A stretch of 64,000 nt of DNA, from positions 1 to 64,000 of the forward strand of contig NZ_FXTO01000013.1 in the NCBI RefSeq assembly GCF_900182725.1, given 5' to 3'. Below, piece by piece: positions 27,047-38,895 of the stretch (its first letter is position 1; each line of letters opens with the position of its first letter). The stretch is from Thalassovita litoralis (GTDB lineage: Bacteria; Pseudomonadota; Alphaproteobacteria; Rhodobacterales; Rhodobacteraceae). The notes beneath the pieces were generated by a model that made no database searches, was not told where the DNA came from, and saw nothing but the letters and a program-made list of their open reading frames with translations. The position numbers and the translations under genes were made by a program.

Positions 27047-27904
27047 ATGTCCAGACTATCGCCCAACGGGCAGGCCATCGCCCTGATGTTGGGGGCGCTG
27101 TTATTTTTTTCCATCATGGATGCCACCGCCAAGGAACTGGGTCAGCATATCGGCACGATCCCTACGGTCTGGTCCCGCTATGCCGGGCAAAGCCTGATGG
27201 TTTTGATCGTGGTATTCCCGCGACTGAAAACCGTGATGCGCACGCGCTATCCCGGCCTGCAACTGGCGCGATCCGTGTTGCTGATGATCGGCACTGTCTG
27301 TTTCTTTTCGGGATTGGCCCATATTGGTTTGGCCGAGGCCACGGCGATTATGGACATCAACCCGGTGCTGATCACGCTGGGCGCCGCGCTGTTTCTGGGG
27401 GAAAAACTGGGACCGCGTCGCATTTTTGGCATTGCCGCCGCGATGGTCGGCGCGTTGATCATAATCCGGCCCGGATCAGGCGTATTTTCCCCTTATGCCT
27501 TGTATCCGCTGGCGGGCGCGTTCGCCTATTCCGGCTATAATCTTGTCACCCGGTTCGTGGGCAGAAACGAAGATCCCTGGACATCACTTTTGTATACCGC
27601 GCTGTTCGGCGCAATCCTGCTGTCCTGCGCCGTGCCCTTCTATTGGGTCACGCCCAGCCCGTTTGCGTTGATGCTCATGGCCGTGTTGGCGATCTGCGGC
27701 ACGGCCTCGCAGTTGTTGCTGATCCGGGCGCTGTCTATTGGCGAAGCCGCGATGCTGGCCCCGTTCGCCTATGTCGGGCTGATCTTTGCCGCTTTCTGGG
27801 GAATCACCCTGTTCGGGGAATATCCTGACCTTTGGACAAGTATCGGCGCTCTTGTGATCGCGGTATCCGGCATTTATGTCTGGCACCGGGAAACAAGGGG
27901 ATAA
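27047..27904 (+). CDS. EamA/DMT-family transporter
   Basis: 285 residues with about ten hydrophobic segments arranged as two five-helix EamA repeats (IALMLGALLFFSIMDATAKE; FAYVGLIFAAFWGITLFGEY near the end, the typical family motif with a Gly-Glu helix cap). Drug/metabolite transporters of this group export small metabolites; the substrate cannot be told from sequence. The next gene starts 8 bp after its stop, so both are likely co-transcribed. Confidence 0.85.
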   Translation: MSRLSPNGQAIALMLGALLFFSIMDATAKELGQHIGTIPTVWSRYAGQSLMVLIVVFPRLKTVMRTRYPGLQLARSVLLMIGTVCFFSGLAHIGLAEATAIMDINPVLITLGAALFLGEKLGPRRIFGIAAAMVGALIIIRPGSGVFSPYALYPLAGAFAYSGYNLVTRFVGRNEDPWTSLLYTALFGAILLSCAVPFYWVTPSPFALMLMAVLAICGTASQLLLIRALSIGEAAMLAPFAYVGLIFAAFWGITLFGEYPDLWTSIGALVIAVSGIYVWHRETRG

Positions 27905-27912
27905 CCGGGCTT

Positions 27913-28797
27913 TTGGCGAAGAAACAGAAAACCCACGGCGGCTGGCAGGACTGGATCGCGGATCGTGTCCTGCGCGGGGTGATCGGCACGGCGCTGGCCC
28001 TGCCTTGGGAAACCCGTGTGCGTCTGATGGGCTGGTTCACCCGCCGCGTCCTGTCCCCCACGGTTGGCTATCGCAAACGCGCCATCGCGAACCTGAGCTA
28101 TATTTACCCGGACATGTCCGCCGCGGAAAAACGCCGCATCGCGGATGCCGTGGCCGATAATGCCGGGCGCACGATGATAGAAAACTACGACACGGCGGGC
28201 CTGCTGGAGCGCACAAAAACGCAATCCATTTCCGGCCCCGGCCTGTCAGTGATCGAACAGGCCCGCGCCAATGGTACGCCGGTCCTGATGGTCACAGCCC
28301 ATTATGCCAATTTTGAAATTCCCCGCGCCGCGCTGGTCAACCGTGGTTTTCAGATCGGCGGGCTGTATCGCCCGATGGCCAACCCCTATTTCAACGAACA
28401 TTACGCCGAAAACATGAAACGCCTGTCCGGCCCCGTGTTTGAAAAGGGTAAACGCGGTACGCTGGGGCTGATCCGCCACATTGCCAAGGGCGGGTTCGGC
28501 GTGCTTCTGTTTGACCTGCATGACAAGTCAGGCGAACCGATTGATTTCATGGGGAAACCCGCGCCTACCCTGACCTCTGCCGCTGAAATCGCGATGCGAA
28601 CCAAGGCGCTGCTGGTGCCGTTCTTCGCCACCCGTCACGCGGATGGGGTGAATTTCGATGTGGAAATCGAAGCGCCGATTCCGCACACCGACCCGCTGAC
28701 CATGACCAACGAAATGACGCGGCGACTGGAAACGCGGGTAAACGCCCATCCTGAACAATGGTTTTGGATTCACCGCCGTTGGAGCAAAACGCTCTGA
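27913..28797 (+). CDS. LpxL/HtrB-family lipid acyltransferase
   Basis: 294 residues if the TTG at 27913 is used (SD AGGGGAT in the end of the EamA gene); no ATG is available nearby, and the frame also extends back into the EamA gene. Lauroyl/myristoyl acyltransferase features: catalytic HYANFE (HX4D/E type), GGLYRPMANPYF, substrate-site arginine region RHIAKGGFGVLLFD and C-terminal WFWIHRRW. These enzymes add secondary acyl chains to lipid A precursor at the inner membrane. Start codon is the weak point. Confidence 0.85.
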   Translation: MAKKQKTHGGWQDWIADRVLRGVIGTALALPWETRVRLMGWFTRRVLSPTVGYRKRAIANLSYIYPDMSAAEKRRIADAVADNAGRTMIENYDTAGLLERTKTQSISGPGLSVIEQARANGTPVLMVTAHYANFEIPRAALVNRGFQIGGLYRPMANPYFNEHYAENMKRLSGPVFEKGKRGTLGLIRHIAKGGFGVLLFDLHDKSGEPIDFMGKPAPTLTSAAEIAMRTKALLVPFFATRHADGVNFDVEIEAPIPHTDPLTMTNEMTRRLETRVNAHPEQWFWIHRRWSKTL

Positions 28798-28800
28798 GTT

Positions 28801-29499
28801 CTACCGCAACCGTGCGGCGGCCAGCACCTCTCCGGGGCCTTTTTTCTGAACGATCACCACGACCGGCTGATCACCGGGCACCGGCCCGCCCGTATCCAAT
28901 CCTTGCCGCGTGTCCCATTCCCCCAGAATGTGCCATTCGGTCACAATGTTGGAATATTCCACGGACCGGCCAGCATTTTCACCCTTGTGGATTTCCACCC
29001 GCGCCGAAGGCCGGTAGCGCACCAGTTGAACCACAACGGGTTCGGGCAACGGCTGGCTGGCCCGTGCCGTGATATGCACCAGATCCCCCTGTCGGCGAAG
29101 CGTCAAGGTCACTGGCTGCGCCTGATCTGCGTGTTTACGGACCAAATCCATCACATCGACCGGATGATTACCCACCACATGTTCACGCCCGCCGACAATC
29201 ATCTGCGGCGTGTAAACAGACCGGCGCCCACCTGCGATGGCATAGGCTTTTTGCCGGGCGGTAAAGGCGGGATCGGCAAAAGCGTCTTTCCAGCCGATAT
29301 AGTCCCAATAATCCACATGCAGCGCCAAGGCGATGACATCCTCTCGTTCTGCCAATGTGCTTAGAAATTCATCAGCAGGCGGACAAGAGGAACACCCCTG
29401 AGAGGTAAAAAGCTCAACCAGCACTGGATGATCGTCGGCCCAAACCGGCCCCACTGCCGCCACCCAGGCAGCGGCTATCCATGTCATGACCTGACGCAT
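28801..29499 (-). CDS. DUF1223 secreted thioredoxin-like protein
   Basis: 232 residues with a signal peptide (MTWIAAAWVAAVGPVWA) and an exposed CxxC-like pair, C36 and C39 in TSQGCSSCPPADEF. DUF1223 proteins have a thioredoxin-like fold and are periplasmic; substrates are unknown. YWDYIGWKDAFADPAF and YTPQMIVGG are family signatures. Ends 3 bp from the acyltransferase stop (convergent) and is divergent from the aconitase gene. Confidence 0.85.
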   Translation of the reverse strand: MRQVMTWIAAAWVAAVGPVWADDHPVLVELFTSQGCSSCPPADEFLSTLAEREDVIALALHVDYWDYIGWKDAFADPAFTARQKAYAIAGGRRSVYTPQMIVGGREHVVGNHPVDVMDLVRKHADQAQPVTLTLRRQGDLVHITARASQPLPEPVVVQLVRYRPSARVEIHKGENAGRSVEYSNIVTEWHILGEWDTRQGLDTGGPVPGDQPVVVIVQKKGPGEVLAAARLR

Positions 29500-29728
29500 G
29501 ATCGCGTTTTTCCCCTTCTTTCCGTGCCTTCTGTCATAGGCCTTTCAGCCTGAAATAACCAATCAACGTTTTGTCAGCCAAGAGTGAGGCAATCCATCCC
29601 CTGCCGATCATCCCCGAAAATGTGTGCAATGGTATACATAATTGTCACTCCCCCCTTGATTGCCTCGGCGCATTCAGGCAGAAGCGGCACCAGCGTAACC
29701 CTTTTTGCTGACCAGAGGGAGGCCATCC

Positions 29729-32416
<2,688 letters not shown>

Positions 32417-32447
32417 GACAGCGCCAACTTTCACTAAGAAACTTGAC

Positions 32448-32470
32448 GGGCACCCTTCGGGGTGCCCTTC
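32448..32470 (+). terminator. Rho-independent terminator of acnA
   Basis: GGGCACCC-TTCG-GGGTGCCC followed by TTCTTCGTT. Perfect 8-bp stem with a stable UUCG tetraloop, 31 bp after the acnA stop and just ahead of the SDR gene. Confidence 0.9.
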
Positions 32471-32494
32471 TTCGTTGTCAGGAAGGGAAAAAAT

Positions 32495-33199
32495 ATGCGC
32501 AAAACGGCACTGATCACCGGCGGCGCGCGTGGGATTGGCCGCGCCATTGTCGAAGAATTAGCGACGGATCATAACGTGGTCTTTACCCATCACAGCAGCG
32601 ACCCCGGCCCGATACTGTCCACCTGCCCGGATTGTCTGGCGCTACAGGCGGATCTGACGGAACCGAACAGCGCGGAACAAGTGGTTGGGCAAGTGCTGGC
32701 CCGCTTTGGCAGGCTGGATGTGATCGTGAATAACGCCGGACAAATCGCCATGTCCCCGAAAACGGAATTCGATCTGGCGGCCCATCACCGCATTCTGGAC
32801 GTGAACCTGTCTGCCCCCGCCGCCCTGTTGGCGGCCTCCCTGCCCCATCTGAACTCCGGCGCGGCGATTGTCAGCATCTCGTCGATCAATGCGGTACTGC
32901 CCCCGCGTGATGCCGCGATCTACGGAGCCAGCAAGGCGGCGCTGAATCTATGGACCCGCGCGATGGCCAAGGAGCTGGGACCGCAAGGAATCCGTGTCAA
33001 CGCCGTCGCCCCCGGCGCGATCAACACCCCCGAAGCCCCGCGCGATGCCGATCTGACCCGGCTTTTCGTAGATCAAACCGCCCTTGGCCGTATCGGCACC
33101 CCGCAAGATATTGCCAAGGCCGTGCGCTTTTTGGCTTCGGACAACGCGTCATTTATCACCGGCGAAATCCTGACTGTTGCAGGGGGATACCGACTATAA
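32495..33199 (+). CDS. Short-chain dehydrogenase/reductase
   Basis: 234 residues from the ATG at 32495 with SD AGGAAGGG. Rossmann motif GGARGIGR (residues 9-16), NNAG, catalytic Ser region SISSINA and YGASK active-site Tyr-Lys. C-terminal PEDIA-like region LGRIGTPQDIAKAVRFLAS and ITGEILTVAGGYR are typical of classical SDRs. NAD(P)H-dependent oxidoreductase of unknown substrate; the overall likeness is to 3-oxoacyl-ACP reductase (FabG)-type enzymes. Confidence 0.9.
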   Translation: MRKTALITGGARGIGRAIVEELATDHNVVFTHHSSDPGPILSTCPDCLALQADLTEPNSAEQVVGQVLARFGRLDVIVNNAGQIAMSPKTEFDLAAHHRILDVNLSAPAALLAASLPHLNSGAAIVSISSINAVLPPRDAAIYGASKAALNLWTRAMAKELGPQGIRVNAVAPGAINTPEAPRDADLTRLFVDQTALGRIGTPQDIAKAVRFLASDNASFITGEILTVAGGYRL

Positions 33200-33230
33200 G
33201 CCAAATCAGACCTGACCGCGTTATCCGCCG

Positions 33231-34028
33231 TCAATCGGCCAAACGAATTGGGAATTCTTCCAACGCTGCGGCCTGTTCCGGTGTCAGCGCCGATGGCTCT
33301 ATGATCTGGGTATGGATCGAAAACACCACGGCCCGCGTTTCCGGCAGTCTGATCAGGCATTGCCGTTCCACCCGGATAAACCGTGATCCGCGCGTGCCGT
33401 GGACAAGATCGCCTTCGGATCGTGGGTCAGCCAAGGGCGCATCGGATTGCGATGCGGTGCCACGCATCAGCCCCCTGCCCACCTGCACCCCATCCAACAA
33501 CCGCTGCACCCGCATCGCCAGATCGGGGGTGTATTTTTCAATCGGCAAATGGATGCGGATCATCGGCATCATGAATTTTTGCGCCAGACGCCAGCCAGAC
33601 GGGAAACACAGCACCCCGCCCGTCAGCACGCTTTCCGTTGTCCCCCCGGTCGGGTCGGGCTGCATCAGGCACAAATCGCATTGCACCAACCGCCCCAAGG
33701 TGGCTAAGGGTTGCGCCGGTTCCAACGCAATCCACACCCCATCCGGGCGCAAAACCCTGTCAGGCTCTAGCCGGTATCCCAGCGCGGGCAATTGCGCCAA
33801 AACCGTCTGGTACAGTTCCTCGGCGGCGGGGCGGGCGCTGTCATGCAGGGCCAGCACCTCTTGCGGTTTTTCCGCGATCAACTGATCACGCAGGGCCATT
33901 TGCCCGGCAAAGGCGGTATCGACCTCTAGCCAGTTGTCCAATGTCACCGGAACCACCCCCGGCAACCGCCGGGTGCGCGGATCGGCCCAAGGGACAAAGC
34001 TGAGTTCTGTTTGCAATATCTGTGTCAT
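33231..34028 (-). CDS. DUF3445 protein, heme-dependent oxidative N-demethylase-like
   Basis: 265 residues. The layout matches DUF3445/HODM alpha subunits: PGVVPVTLDNWLEVDTAFAG near the N-terminus, ALEPAQPLATLGRLVQCDLCLM and FPSGWRLAQKFMMPMIRIHLP in the centre. Characterised members bind heme and oxidise dimethylamine together with partner subunits, which are not encoded next to it. Divergent from trkH. Substrate here is unknown. Confidence 0.8.
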   Translation of the reverse strand: MTQILQTELSFVPWADPRTRRLPGVVPVTLDNWLEVDTAFAGQMALRDQLIAEKPQEVLALHDSARPAAEELYQTVLAQLPALGYRLEPDRVLRPDGVWIALEPAQPLATLGRLVQCDLCLMQPDPTGGTTESVLTGGVLCFPSGWRLAQKFMMPMIRIHLPIEKYTPDLAMRVQRLLDGVQVGRGLMRGTASQSDAPLADPRSEGDLVHGTRGSRFIRVERQCLIRLPETRAVVFSIHTQIIEPSALTPEQAAALEEFPIRLAD

Positions 34029-34133
34029 GCCCGGATGCTGCGTCCAAAATGCTGCGGCGTCCAGCCCGTTTTCGCGCTGGACCTCTGCCCCACCTTGGCA
34101 TTAACTGCGCCCCACCGAATTCGGGACAAAACT

Positions 34134-35579
34134 ATGCAATACGCGACCGTTGCACGCATCTTGGGATTTCTGGCTATTGCAATGGGTATCGCCATGCTGC
34201 CCTGTCTGGTCATCGACGGGGTCACAGGCGATCAGCATATCGGCGTTTTCGCCCAATCTGCGGGGCTGGCCCTGCTGGTGGGCACAATCGTCGTTCTGTC
34301 CACCCAGAACCGCCGCGATCAGGGTCTTGGTATCCGCGAGGCGTTTTTGCTGACCACAGGCACATGGGTTGTCATGCCCATGATCGGTGCCTTGCCCCTG
34401 ATGCTGGGTGAAACCCAATCCGCCTTTACCGATGCCTATTTCGAGGCCGTGTCTGGCATGACCACGACGGGGTCGACGATCTACGAAAAAATCGAAACCC
34501 TGCCCGCTGGCATCCTGCTGTGGCGGGGTATTCTGCAATGGTTGGGCGGTTTGGGGATCGTCGTTGTGGCCATGATTTTCCTGCCAGTCATGCGCGTCGG
34601 CGGGATGCAGTTTTTCCGCTCCGAAGGGTTCGATACCTTGGGCAAGGTACTGCCCCGCGCCCCCGACATCGCCCGCAGCCTGCTGGATATGTATATCGGT
34701 CTGACTGTGCTATGTGCCCTGTGCTATCTGGTGTTGGGCATGAGCGTCTTCGATGCCACGATCCACGCCATGAGCACCCTGTCCACCGGCGGCTTTTCCA
34801 CCACGGACGCCAGTTTTGGGGCATTCAAAGGGCCGTTGGAATATGTTTCAGCTGTTTTCATGCTATTAGCCTCGATGCCGTTTATCCGCTTTGTGCAGCT
34901 CACACGCGGACAGGTCGCCCCGGTGCTTCGGGATGTGCAAATCCGGGCCTACCTGCGCTGGACCGCCTATGCCATCGGGGCCGTGGTGGCATGGCGCTGG
35001 ATTCATGAAACCGGGAATTTTCTGGATATCCTGCGCGAAAGCACCTTTAACGTGGTCACGCTTTTTTCCGGCACCGGCTACGCATCCGAGGACATCACCG
35101 CTTGGGGGGCTTTCCCCTTTACCATCATCTTTATCACCGGGTTGATTGGTGGCTGTACCGCCTCGACCGGGTGTTCTGTCAAAATTTTTCGCTGGCTGGT
35201 GGTTATCGAAGCCATCAAAACCCAGATCCGCCGTATCCAATGGCCGAATGCGGTCTTGCGCCCACGCTTGGGGCAGCAGGCGATTGAACCCGATGTGATG
35301 GATTCTGTCATCGCTTTTTTCGGGCTGTTCGTTCTCAGCTTCGGGCTGCTGACCGTGGCGCTGAACCTGACAGGCCTGCATCCGAAAACCGCGATCACCG
35401 CCGCATGGACCGCCATCGCCAATGTCGGCCCCGCTTTCGGCCCCGAAGTATCCTCGGCGGGGGCGCTGAACGCTTTCCCTGAAACGGCAAAATGGCTGAT
35501 GATTTTCGGGATGCTGGCCGGGCGGCTGGAAATCCTGTCGGTCTACGTTCTGTTCACCCGCAAATTCTGGATGGACTGA
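34134..35579 (+). CDS. trkH: TrkH-family potassium uptake protein
   Basis: 481 residues from the ATG at 34134 (MQYATVARILGFLAIAMG). Multi-pass membrane protein with the four pore-loop repeats visible as TTTGST, STGGFST, SGTGYASED and ANVGPAFGP, each with the selectivity-filter glycine. TrkH forms the K+ translocating subunit and is gated by the cytosolic TrkA, which is not in the window. C-terminal RLEILSVYVLFTRKFW is the family ending. Confidence 0.95.
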   Translation: MQYATVARILGFLAIAMGIAMLPCLVIDGVTGDQHIGVFAQSAGLALLVGTIVVLSTQNRRDQGLGIREAFLLTTGTWVVMPMIGALPLMLGETQSAFTDAYFEAVSGMTTTGSTIYEKIETLPAGILLWRGILQWLGGLGIVVVAMIFLPVMRVGGMQFFRSEGFDTLGKVLPRAPDIARSLLDMYIGLTVLCALCYLVLGMSVFDATIHAMSTLSTGGFSTTDASFGAFKGPLEYVSAVFMLLASMPFIRFVQLTRGQVAPVLRDVQIRAYLRWTAYAIGAVVAWRWIHETGNFLDILRESTFNVVTLFSGTGYASEDITAWGAFPFTIIFITGLIGGCTASTGCSVKIFRWLVVIEAIKTQIRRIQWPNAVLRPRLGQQAIEPDVMDSVIAFFGLFVLSFGLLTVALNLTGLHPKTAITAAWTAIANVGPAFGPEVSSAGALNAFPETAKWLMIFGMLAGRLEILSVYVLFTRKFWMD

Positions 35580-35624
35580 ACGCCCCGACCTCGCCCCTGC
35601 CCCTGCACACTGGCAAAATGGGGC

Positions 35625-36164
35625 TTACTGCCCCATCGCCTTTTTAATAGCCGGGCCAAGCGTTGTTTCGATCACGCGCTGGGTGATCGGACCGGCATGG
35701 CGTGTCACGATCCGGCCTTCGCCGTCGATCAAATAGGTTTCCGGCACGCCATAAACGCCCCAGTTCAACCCCATCCGCCCGGTATCGTCCTGCCCGATCC
35801 CGGCATAAGGATTGCCCAGTTCGGCCAGAAACTTCAGCGCCGCCTCGGGCTTGTCCTTGTAATTCACGCCGTAAATCGTGACACCTTGTTCAGCCAGCGC
35901 TTCCAGATTGGGATGCTCCACCCGGCAGGGCGCACACCATGACGCCCAGAAGTTCACCAGCTTCACCTGCCCGTCCCGCAGCGTTTCATCCGTGAAACCC
36001 GGCAAATCGGACAGCGGCACCACCTGCACCGCCGGGGCGGATTTTCCTGCCATCGTGGTTGGCAATTCATTGGGATTTTCCCGCTGCATCCCGATCAGGA
36101 ACATAGCCGCCAACCCGGCGAAAATCACCGGCGGCGCAATCATCATCGGAGAAATCTTAGCCAT
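35625..36164 (-). CDS. ccmG: Thiol:disulfide interchange protein DsbE/CcmG
   Basis: 179 residues from the ATG at 36164 (MAKISPMMIAPPVIFAGLA). N-terminal membrane anchor, then a periplasmic thioredoxin fold with redox motif WASWCAPCRVEHP and the CcmG acidic/GVYGVPETYLID segment. It keeps the apocytochrome c CXXCH cysteines reduced for heme attachment. Overlaps the end of ccmD by 8 bp; last gene of the ccm operon seen here. Confidence 0.95.
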   Translation of the reverse strand: MAKISPMMIAPPVIFAGLAAMFLIGMQRENPNELPTTMAGKSAPAVQVVPLSDLPGFTDETLRDGQVKLVNFWASWCAPCRVEHPNLEALAEQGVTIYGVNYKDKPEAALKFLAELGNPYAGIGQDDTGRMGLNWGVYGVPETYLIDGEGRIVTRHAGPITQRVIETTLGPAIKKAMGQ

Positions 36165-36315
36165 GTTTCCGGCCCCGCTTTTCCACCTCGTCCAACGCGG
36201 CCCGCGCCTTGCGCGACCGCAGAATGCTGACAACGACCAGCGCCACGATCAGCAAAATCGACACCGCATAAGAGGACAGCACCTCTACCTCGTATTTTCC
36301 CAGTTCCGGCATCAT
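36157..36315 (-). CDS. ccmD: Heme exporter protein CcmD
   Basis: 52 residues from ATG 36315, overlapping the ccmC stop (ATGA); a second ATG follows at once. Single membrane helix (VLSSYAVSILLIVALVVVSI) with a basic tail (LRSRKARAALDEVEKRGRK), the typical CcmD form. It helps release holo-CcmE from CcmABC. Too short for many annotators, but its place between ccmC and ccmG makes the call firm. Confidence 0.92.
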   Translation of the reverse strand: MMPELGKYEVEVLSSYAVSILLIVALVVVSILRSRKARAALDEVEKRGRKHG

Positions 36316-37046
36316 TGGCCCAGCCTTTCTCTTGCCAGCAAGGCCCGCGTCCGGCGGGCGCGAATTTCTGTCTGTGTGCGCAGAAACACCAACGCGACGA
36401 ACAGCAGGATAAACCCGGCGATGCACACCAGCAGCGGATAATAGAACACATCCGCCACATGTTCCTCTTTGTCCATCGACAGTGACGCGCCCTGATGCAG
36501 CCCTTGGTTCCAAAAATTCACCGCATAGCGGCTAAGCAACGCAAAGACAGACCCAACCAGACACAAGATACTGGTCAGATCGGCGGCGGTATCGTCATTT
36601 TCAATCGCAGACCACAGCGCCATATAGCCCAGATAGAACAGGAACAGGATCAGAAAGCTGGTCAGACGCGGGTCCCATTCCCACCATGTCCCCCACATCG
36701 GCTGTCCCCAGATTGCCCCGGTGATCAGTGCGATCATTGTCATCATTGCCCCGATCGGGGCCGCCGCGCGGGCCGCCAGGGCCGATACATGGTGCCGCCG
36801 CACGATCCACACCAATGACGCCACCAGCATCATCATCCACGCATTGATCGCCATCAGCGCCGCTGGAACGTGCAGATAAATGATCTTTACCGTCGATCCC
36901 TGTTTGTAATCTTCGGGGGTGAAAAAGAACCCCCAGATCAGCCCGCTTACCAGCGTGGCAACCGCCAGCGCCGAAACCCACGGCAACAGCTTGTCCGTGG
37001 TGGCGATGAATTTCTTTGGATTGGCATATTCCCAGATCGAGGCCAT
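36312..37046 (-). CDS. ccmC: Heme ABC transporter permease CcmC
   Basis: 244 residues from ATG 37046 (MASIWEYANPKKFIATT). Six membrane segments and the heme-handling WWD motif WGTWWEWDPR, with conserved periplasmic histidines in YLHVPAALM and RHHVSAL. It loads heme onto CcmE in the periplasm. Lies 60 bp after ccmB in the operon. Confidence 0.96.
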   Translation of the reverse strand: MASIWEYANPKKFIATTDKLLPWVSALAVATLVSGLIWGFFFTPEDYKQGSTVKIIYLHVPAALMAINAWMMMLVASLVWIVRRHHVSALAARAAAPIGAMMTMIALITGAIWGQPMWGTWWEWDPRLTSFLILFLFYLGYMALWSAIENDDTAADLTSILCLVGSVFALLSRYAVNFWNQGLHQGASLSMDKEEHVADVFYYPLLVCIAGFILLFVALVFLRTQTEIRARRTRALLARERLGQ

Positions 37047-37106
37047 GTCTTTTCCTATTTCTTCCTGCGTGCGGCGCAACTCACATCCCCGTGTGTCGTA
37101 CCCCCG

Positions 37107-37763
37107 TTAGCGTAGGTTCACCCTCAGTACAGCGGCCGAGGCAAAAGGCAAAAGCGCGATAGCGCCGCAGGTGATCCCCGCCAGCATCAGCAACGGCGTA
37201 TGATACGCCATTTCTTCGGCCCCGCGCCGCGCCACTTCGGCGCCAAAAATCAATGTTGGGACATAAAGCGGCAGCACCAGCAGGCTCAGCAACAGCCCGC
37301 CCCGCTTGATCCCCACCGTCAGCGCCGCGCCAAAGGTGCCGATCACACTCAGCGCCGGTGTGCCCAGCAGCAGCGACACCACCAGCGGCCCATAGCCCGG
37401 CCCCGGCAGGTTCAGCAACAGCCCGAACACCGGCGCGGCCAGCACCAGCGGCAGCCCCGTCGTCAACCAATGCGCAAATGCTTTTACCGACACGGCGGCT
37501 TCCATCGGCACCGGGGCGGTTGCCAGCAGATCCAGCGACCCGTCTTCCCAGTCCAGTGCGAAAATCCGATCCAGCGACAACAGGCAGGCCAGCAAAGCGC
37601 CCAGCCACAAAATCCCCGCCGCGATTTTGGCCAGCAGTGCCGACTGCGGCCCCACGCCAAATGGCACCAGCGCCACCACGATCAGGAAAAACGCCAGCCC
37701 CAGCCCAAAACCGCCCCCGGCCCGGACCGCCAGACGAATATCGCGGATCAATAAGGCAATCAC
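37107..37763 (-). CDS. ccmB: Heme exporter subunit CcmB
   Basis: 218 residues with a GTG start that overlaps the ccmA stop (GTGA). Six hydrophobic segments, with family motifs [15 protein letters not shown] and [13 protein letters not shown]. It forms the membrane part of the CcmAB ABC transporter needed for cytochrome c maturation. Confidence 0.95.
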   Translation of the reverse strand: MIALLIRDIRLAVRAGGGFGLGLAFFLIVVALVPFGVGPQSALLAKIAAGILWLGALLACLLSLDRIFALDWEDGSLDLLATAPVPMEAAVSVKAFAHWLTTGLPLVLAAPVFGLLLNLPGPGYGPLVVSLLLGTPALSVIGTFGAALTVGIKRGGLLLSLLVLPLYVPTLIFGAEVARRGAEEMAYHTPLLMLAGITCGAIALLPFASAAVLRVNLR

Positions 37764-38377
37764 AGGAAGGCTCCGTCAAAATCGTCGATCGAAGGGGCCT
37801 TGGCCTTGAACGGGCGCATATCCAGCACCCGCGCTTCGTCCAGCCCCAGATCAATATGTGTGGCCATCAGCGCCAGCCCGCCGCCTGCCAGATGGGTGCG
37901 CACCGCCCCGGCGAACATCGCTACCGCATCCATATCCAGCGATACGGTCGGTTCATCCAGCACCCACACAGGCCGCCCGGTGACAACCATCCGCGCCAAC
38001 CCTAGCCGCCGTTTCTGCCCCGCACTCAGCGCCCCGGCAGGCCGGTCGATCAGCCCGTGCAGATCAAATGCTGCCAGCGCCGGATCAATCGTGCCGGTGC
38101 CAAATACATCCGCCCAGAATTGCAGATTCTCGCGCACACTCAGCACCGCCTTGATGCCATCGGAATGCCCGGCATAGGCCATCGCCTCGCGCTCCAGCCC
38201 GATTACGCCGGACAGGGCGGGCTGCAATCCGGCCACGGTGCGCAACAGCGTGGTTTTACCGCAGCCATTGGGGCCACGCAGCACCAGCGCCTCGCCCGCC
38301 GATACGGAAAACGAGACCCCCTCCAGCACAGGCACGCCGCCGCGCGCTACTGCAAGTTCCGATACATTCAATTCCAT
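37760..38377 (-). CDS. ccmA: Heme exporter ATP-binding protein CcmA
   Basis: 205 residues. Walker [13 protein letters not shown] signature [14 protein letters not shown] and Walker [13 protein letters not shown]. Small ABC ATPase that drives release of heme-CcmE from CcmCD. First gene of the ccmA-B-C-D-G operon; ccmE, ccmF and ccmH are not in this window. Confidence 0.96.
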   Translation of the reverse strand: MELNVSELAVARGGVPVLEGVSFSVSAGEALVLRGPNGCGKTTLLRTVAGLQPALSGVIGLEREAMAYAGHSDGIKAVLSVRENLQFWADVFGTGTIDPALAAFDLHGLIDRPAGALSAGQKRRLGLARMVVTGRPVWVLDEPTVSLDMDAVAMFAGAVRTHLAGGGLALMATHIDLGLDEARVLDMRPFKAKAPSIDDFDGAFL

Positions 38378-38431
38378 GCAGCCGTCCTACCCGATCGCCC
38401 CAGCGCCGCAAACCGTTTTTCATCTTGCCCG

Positions 38432-38464
38432 AAATACTCCGGGGGTGTGGGGGCTGGCCCCCAC
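38432..38464 (-). repeat. Intergenic 3' element, copy A
   Basis: Read on the minus strand, a hairpin (GTGGGGG-CCAG-CCCCCAC) is followed by the core CCCCCGGAGTATTT. It lies 51 bp downstream of the Mth938-like gene and in the same direction. Two more copies (B and C) with the same order occur between serS and the desaturase gene at 44.1-44.3 kb. Confidence 0.7.
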
Positions 38465-38514
38465 GCTGTCCCGTCAGCCCTAACCCAGCCTATCGGGTCG
38501 GGCCTTGACCCCGA

Positions 38515-38868
38515 TCAAACCGGCAGCAATGCAGCGGCAACCCGCCGCCCTTCTGATGCCAGCACGTTATAGGTCCGGCAGGCTGCGGGGGAACTCATGA
38601 CTTCGACCCCGATGCCAACCGCTTCTAGTGCCTGACGAAAGGCCGCCGGGGCATGGGCAATGTCTGCCCCCATTCCCAGAAACAGCACGTCCACCTGTCC
38701 TTCCAGCGCCAGCAGCGCGGCCAGATCATCCAACCCGCCCCAATTGCTGGCGCGGGTCAGCGTGACCAGCGCCGGGCCTTCGATCACACGGCCCGCGACC
38801 CGGAAAAACCCCGGCCCGTAGCCATCGACCGGCACCGCATCACGATAGGTAATTTCAGTCAGTTGCAT
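38515..38868 (-). CDS. Mth938-like domain protein (DUF498 family)
   Basis: 117 residues, a compact alpha/beta protein with YGPGFFRVAGRVIEGPALV and a VLFLGMGADIAHAPAAFRQAL core. Related mitochondrial NDUFAF3 is a complex I assembly factor; the bacterial role is not established. Its start follows the TauE/SafE stop by 27 bp, so it is the last gene of the yajC-secD-secF unit. Confidence 0.85.
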   Translation of the reverse strand: MQLTEITYRDAVPVDGYGPGFFRVAGRVIEGPALVTLTRASNWGGLDDLAALLALEGQVDVLFLGMGADIAHAPAAFRQALEAVGIGVEVMSSPAACRTYNVLASEGRRVAAALLPV

Positions 38869-38895
38869 CGTCCGCGCCCCTGTCCCCGTTTGTCC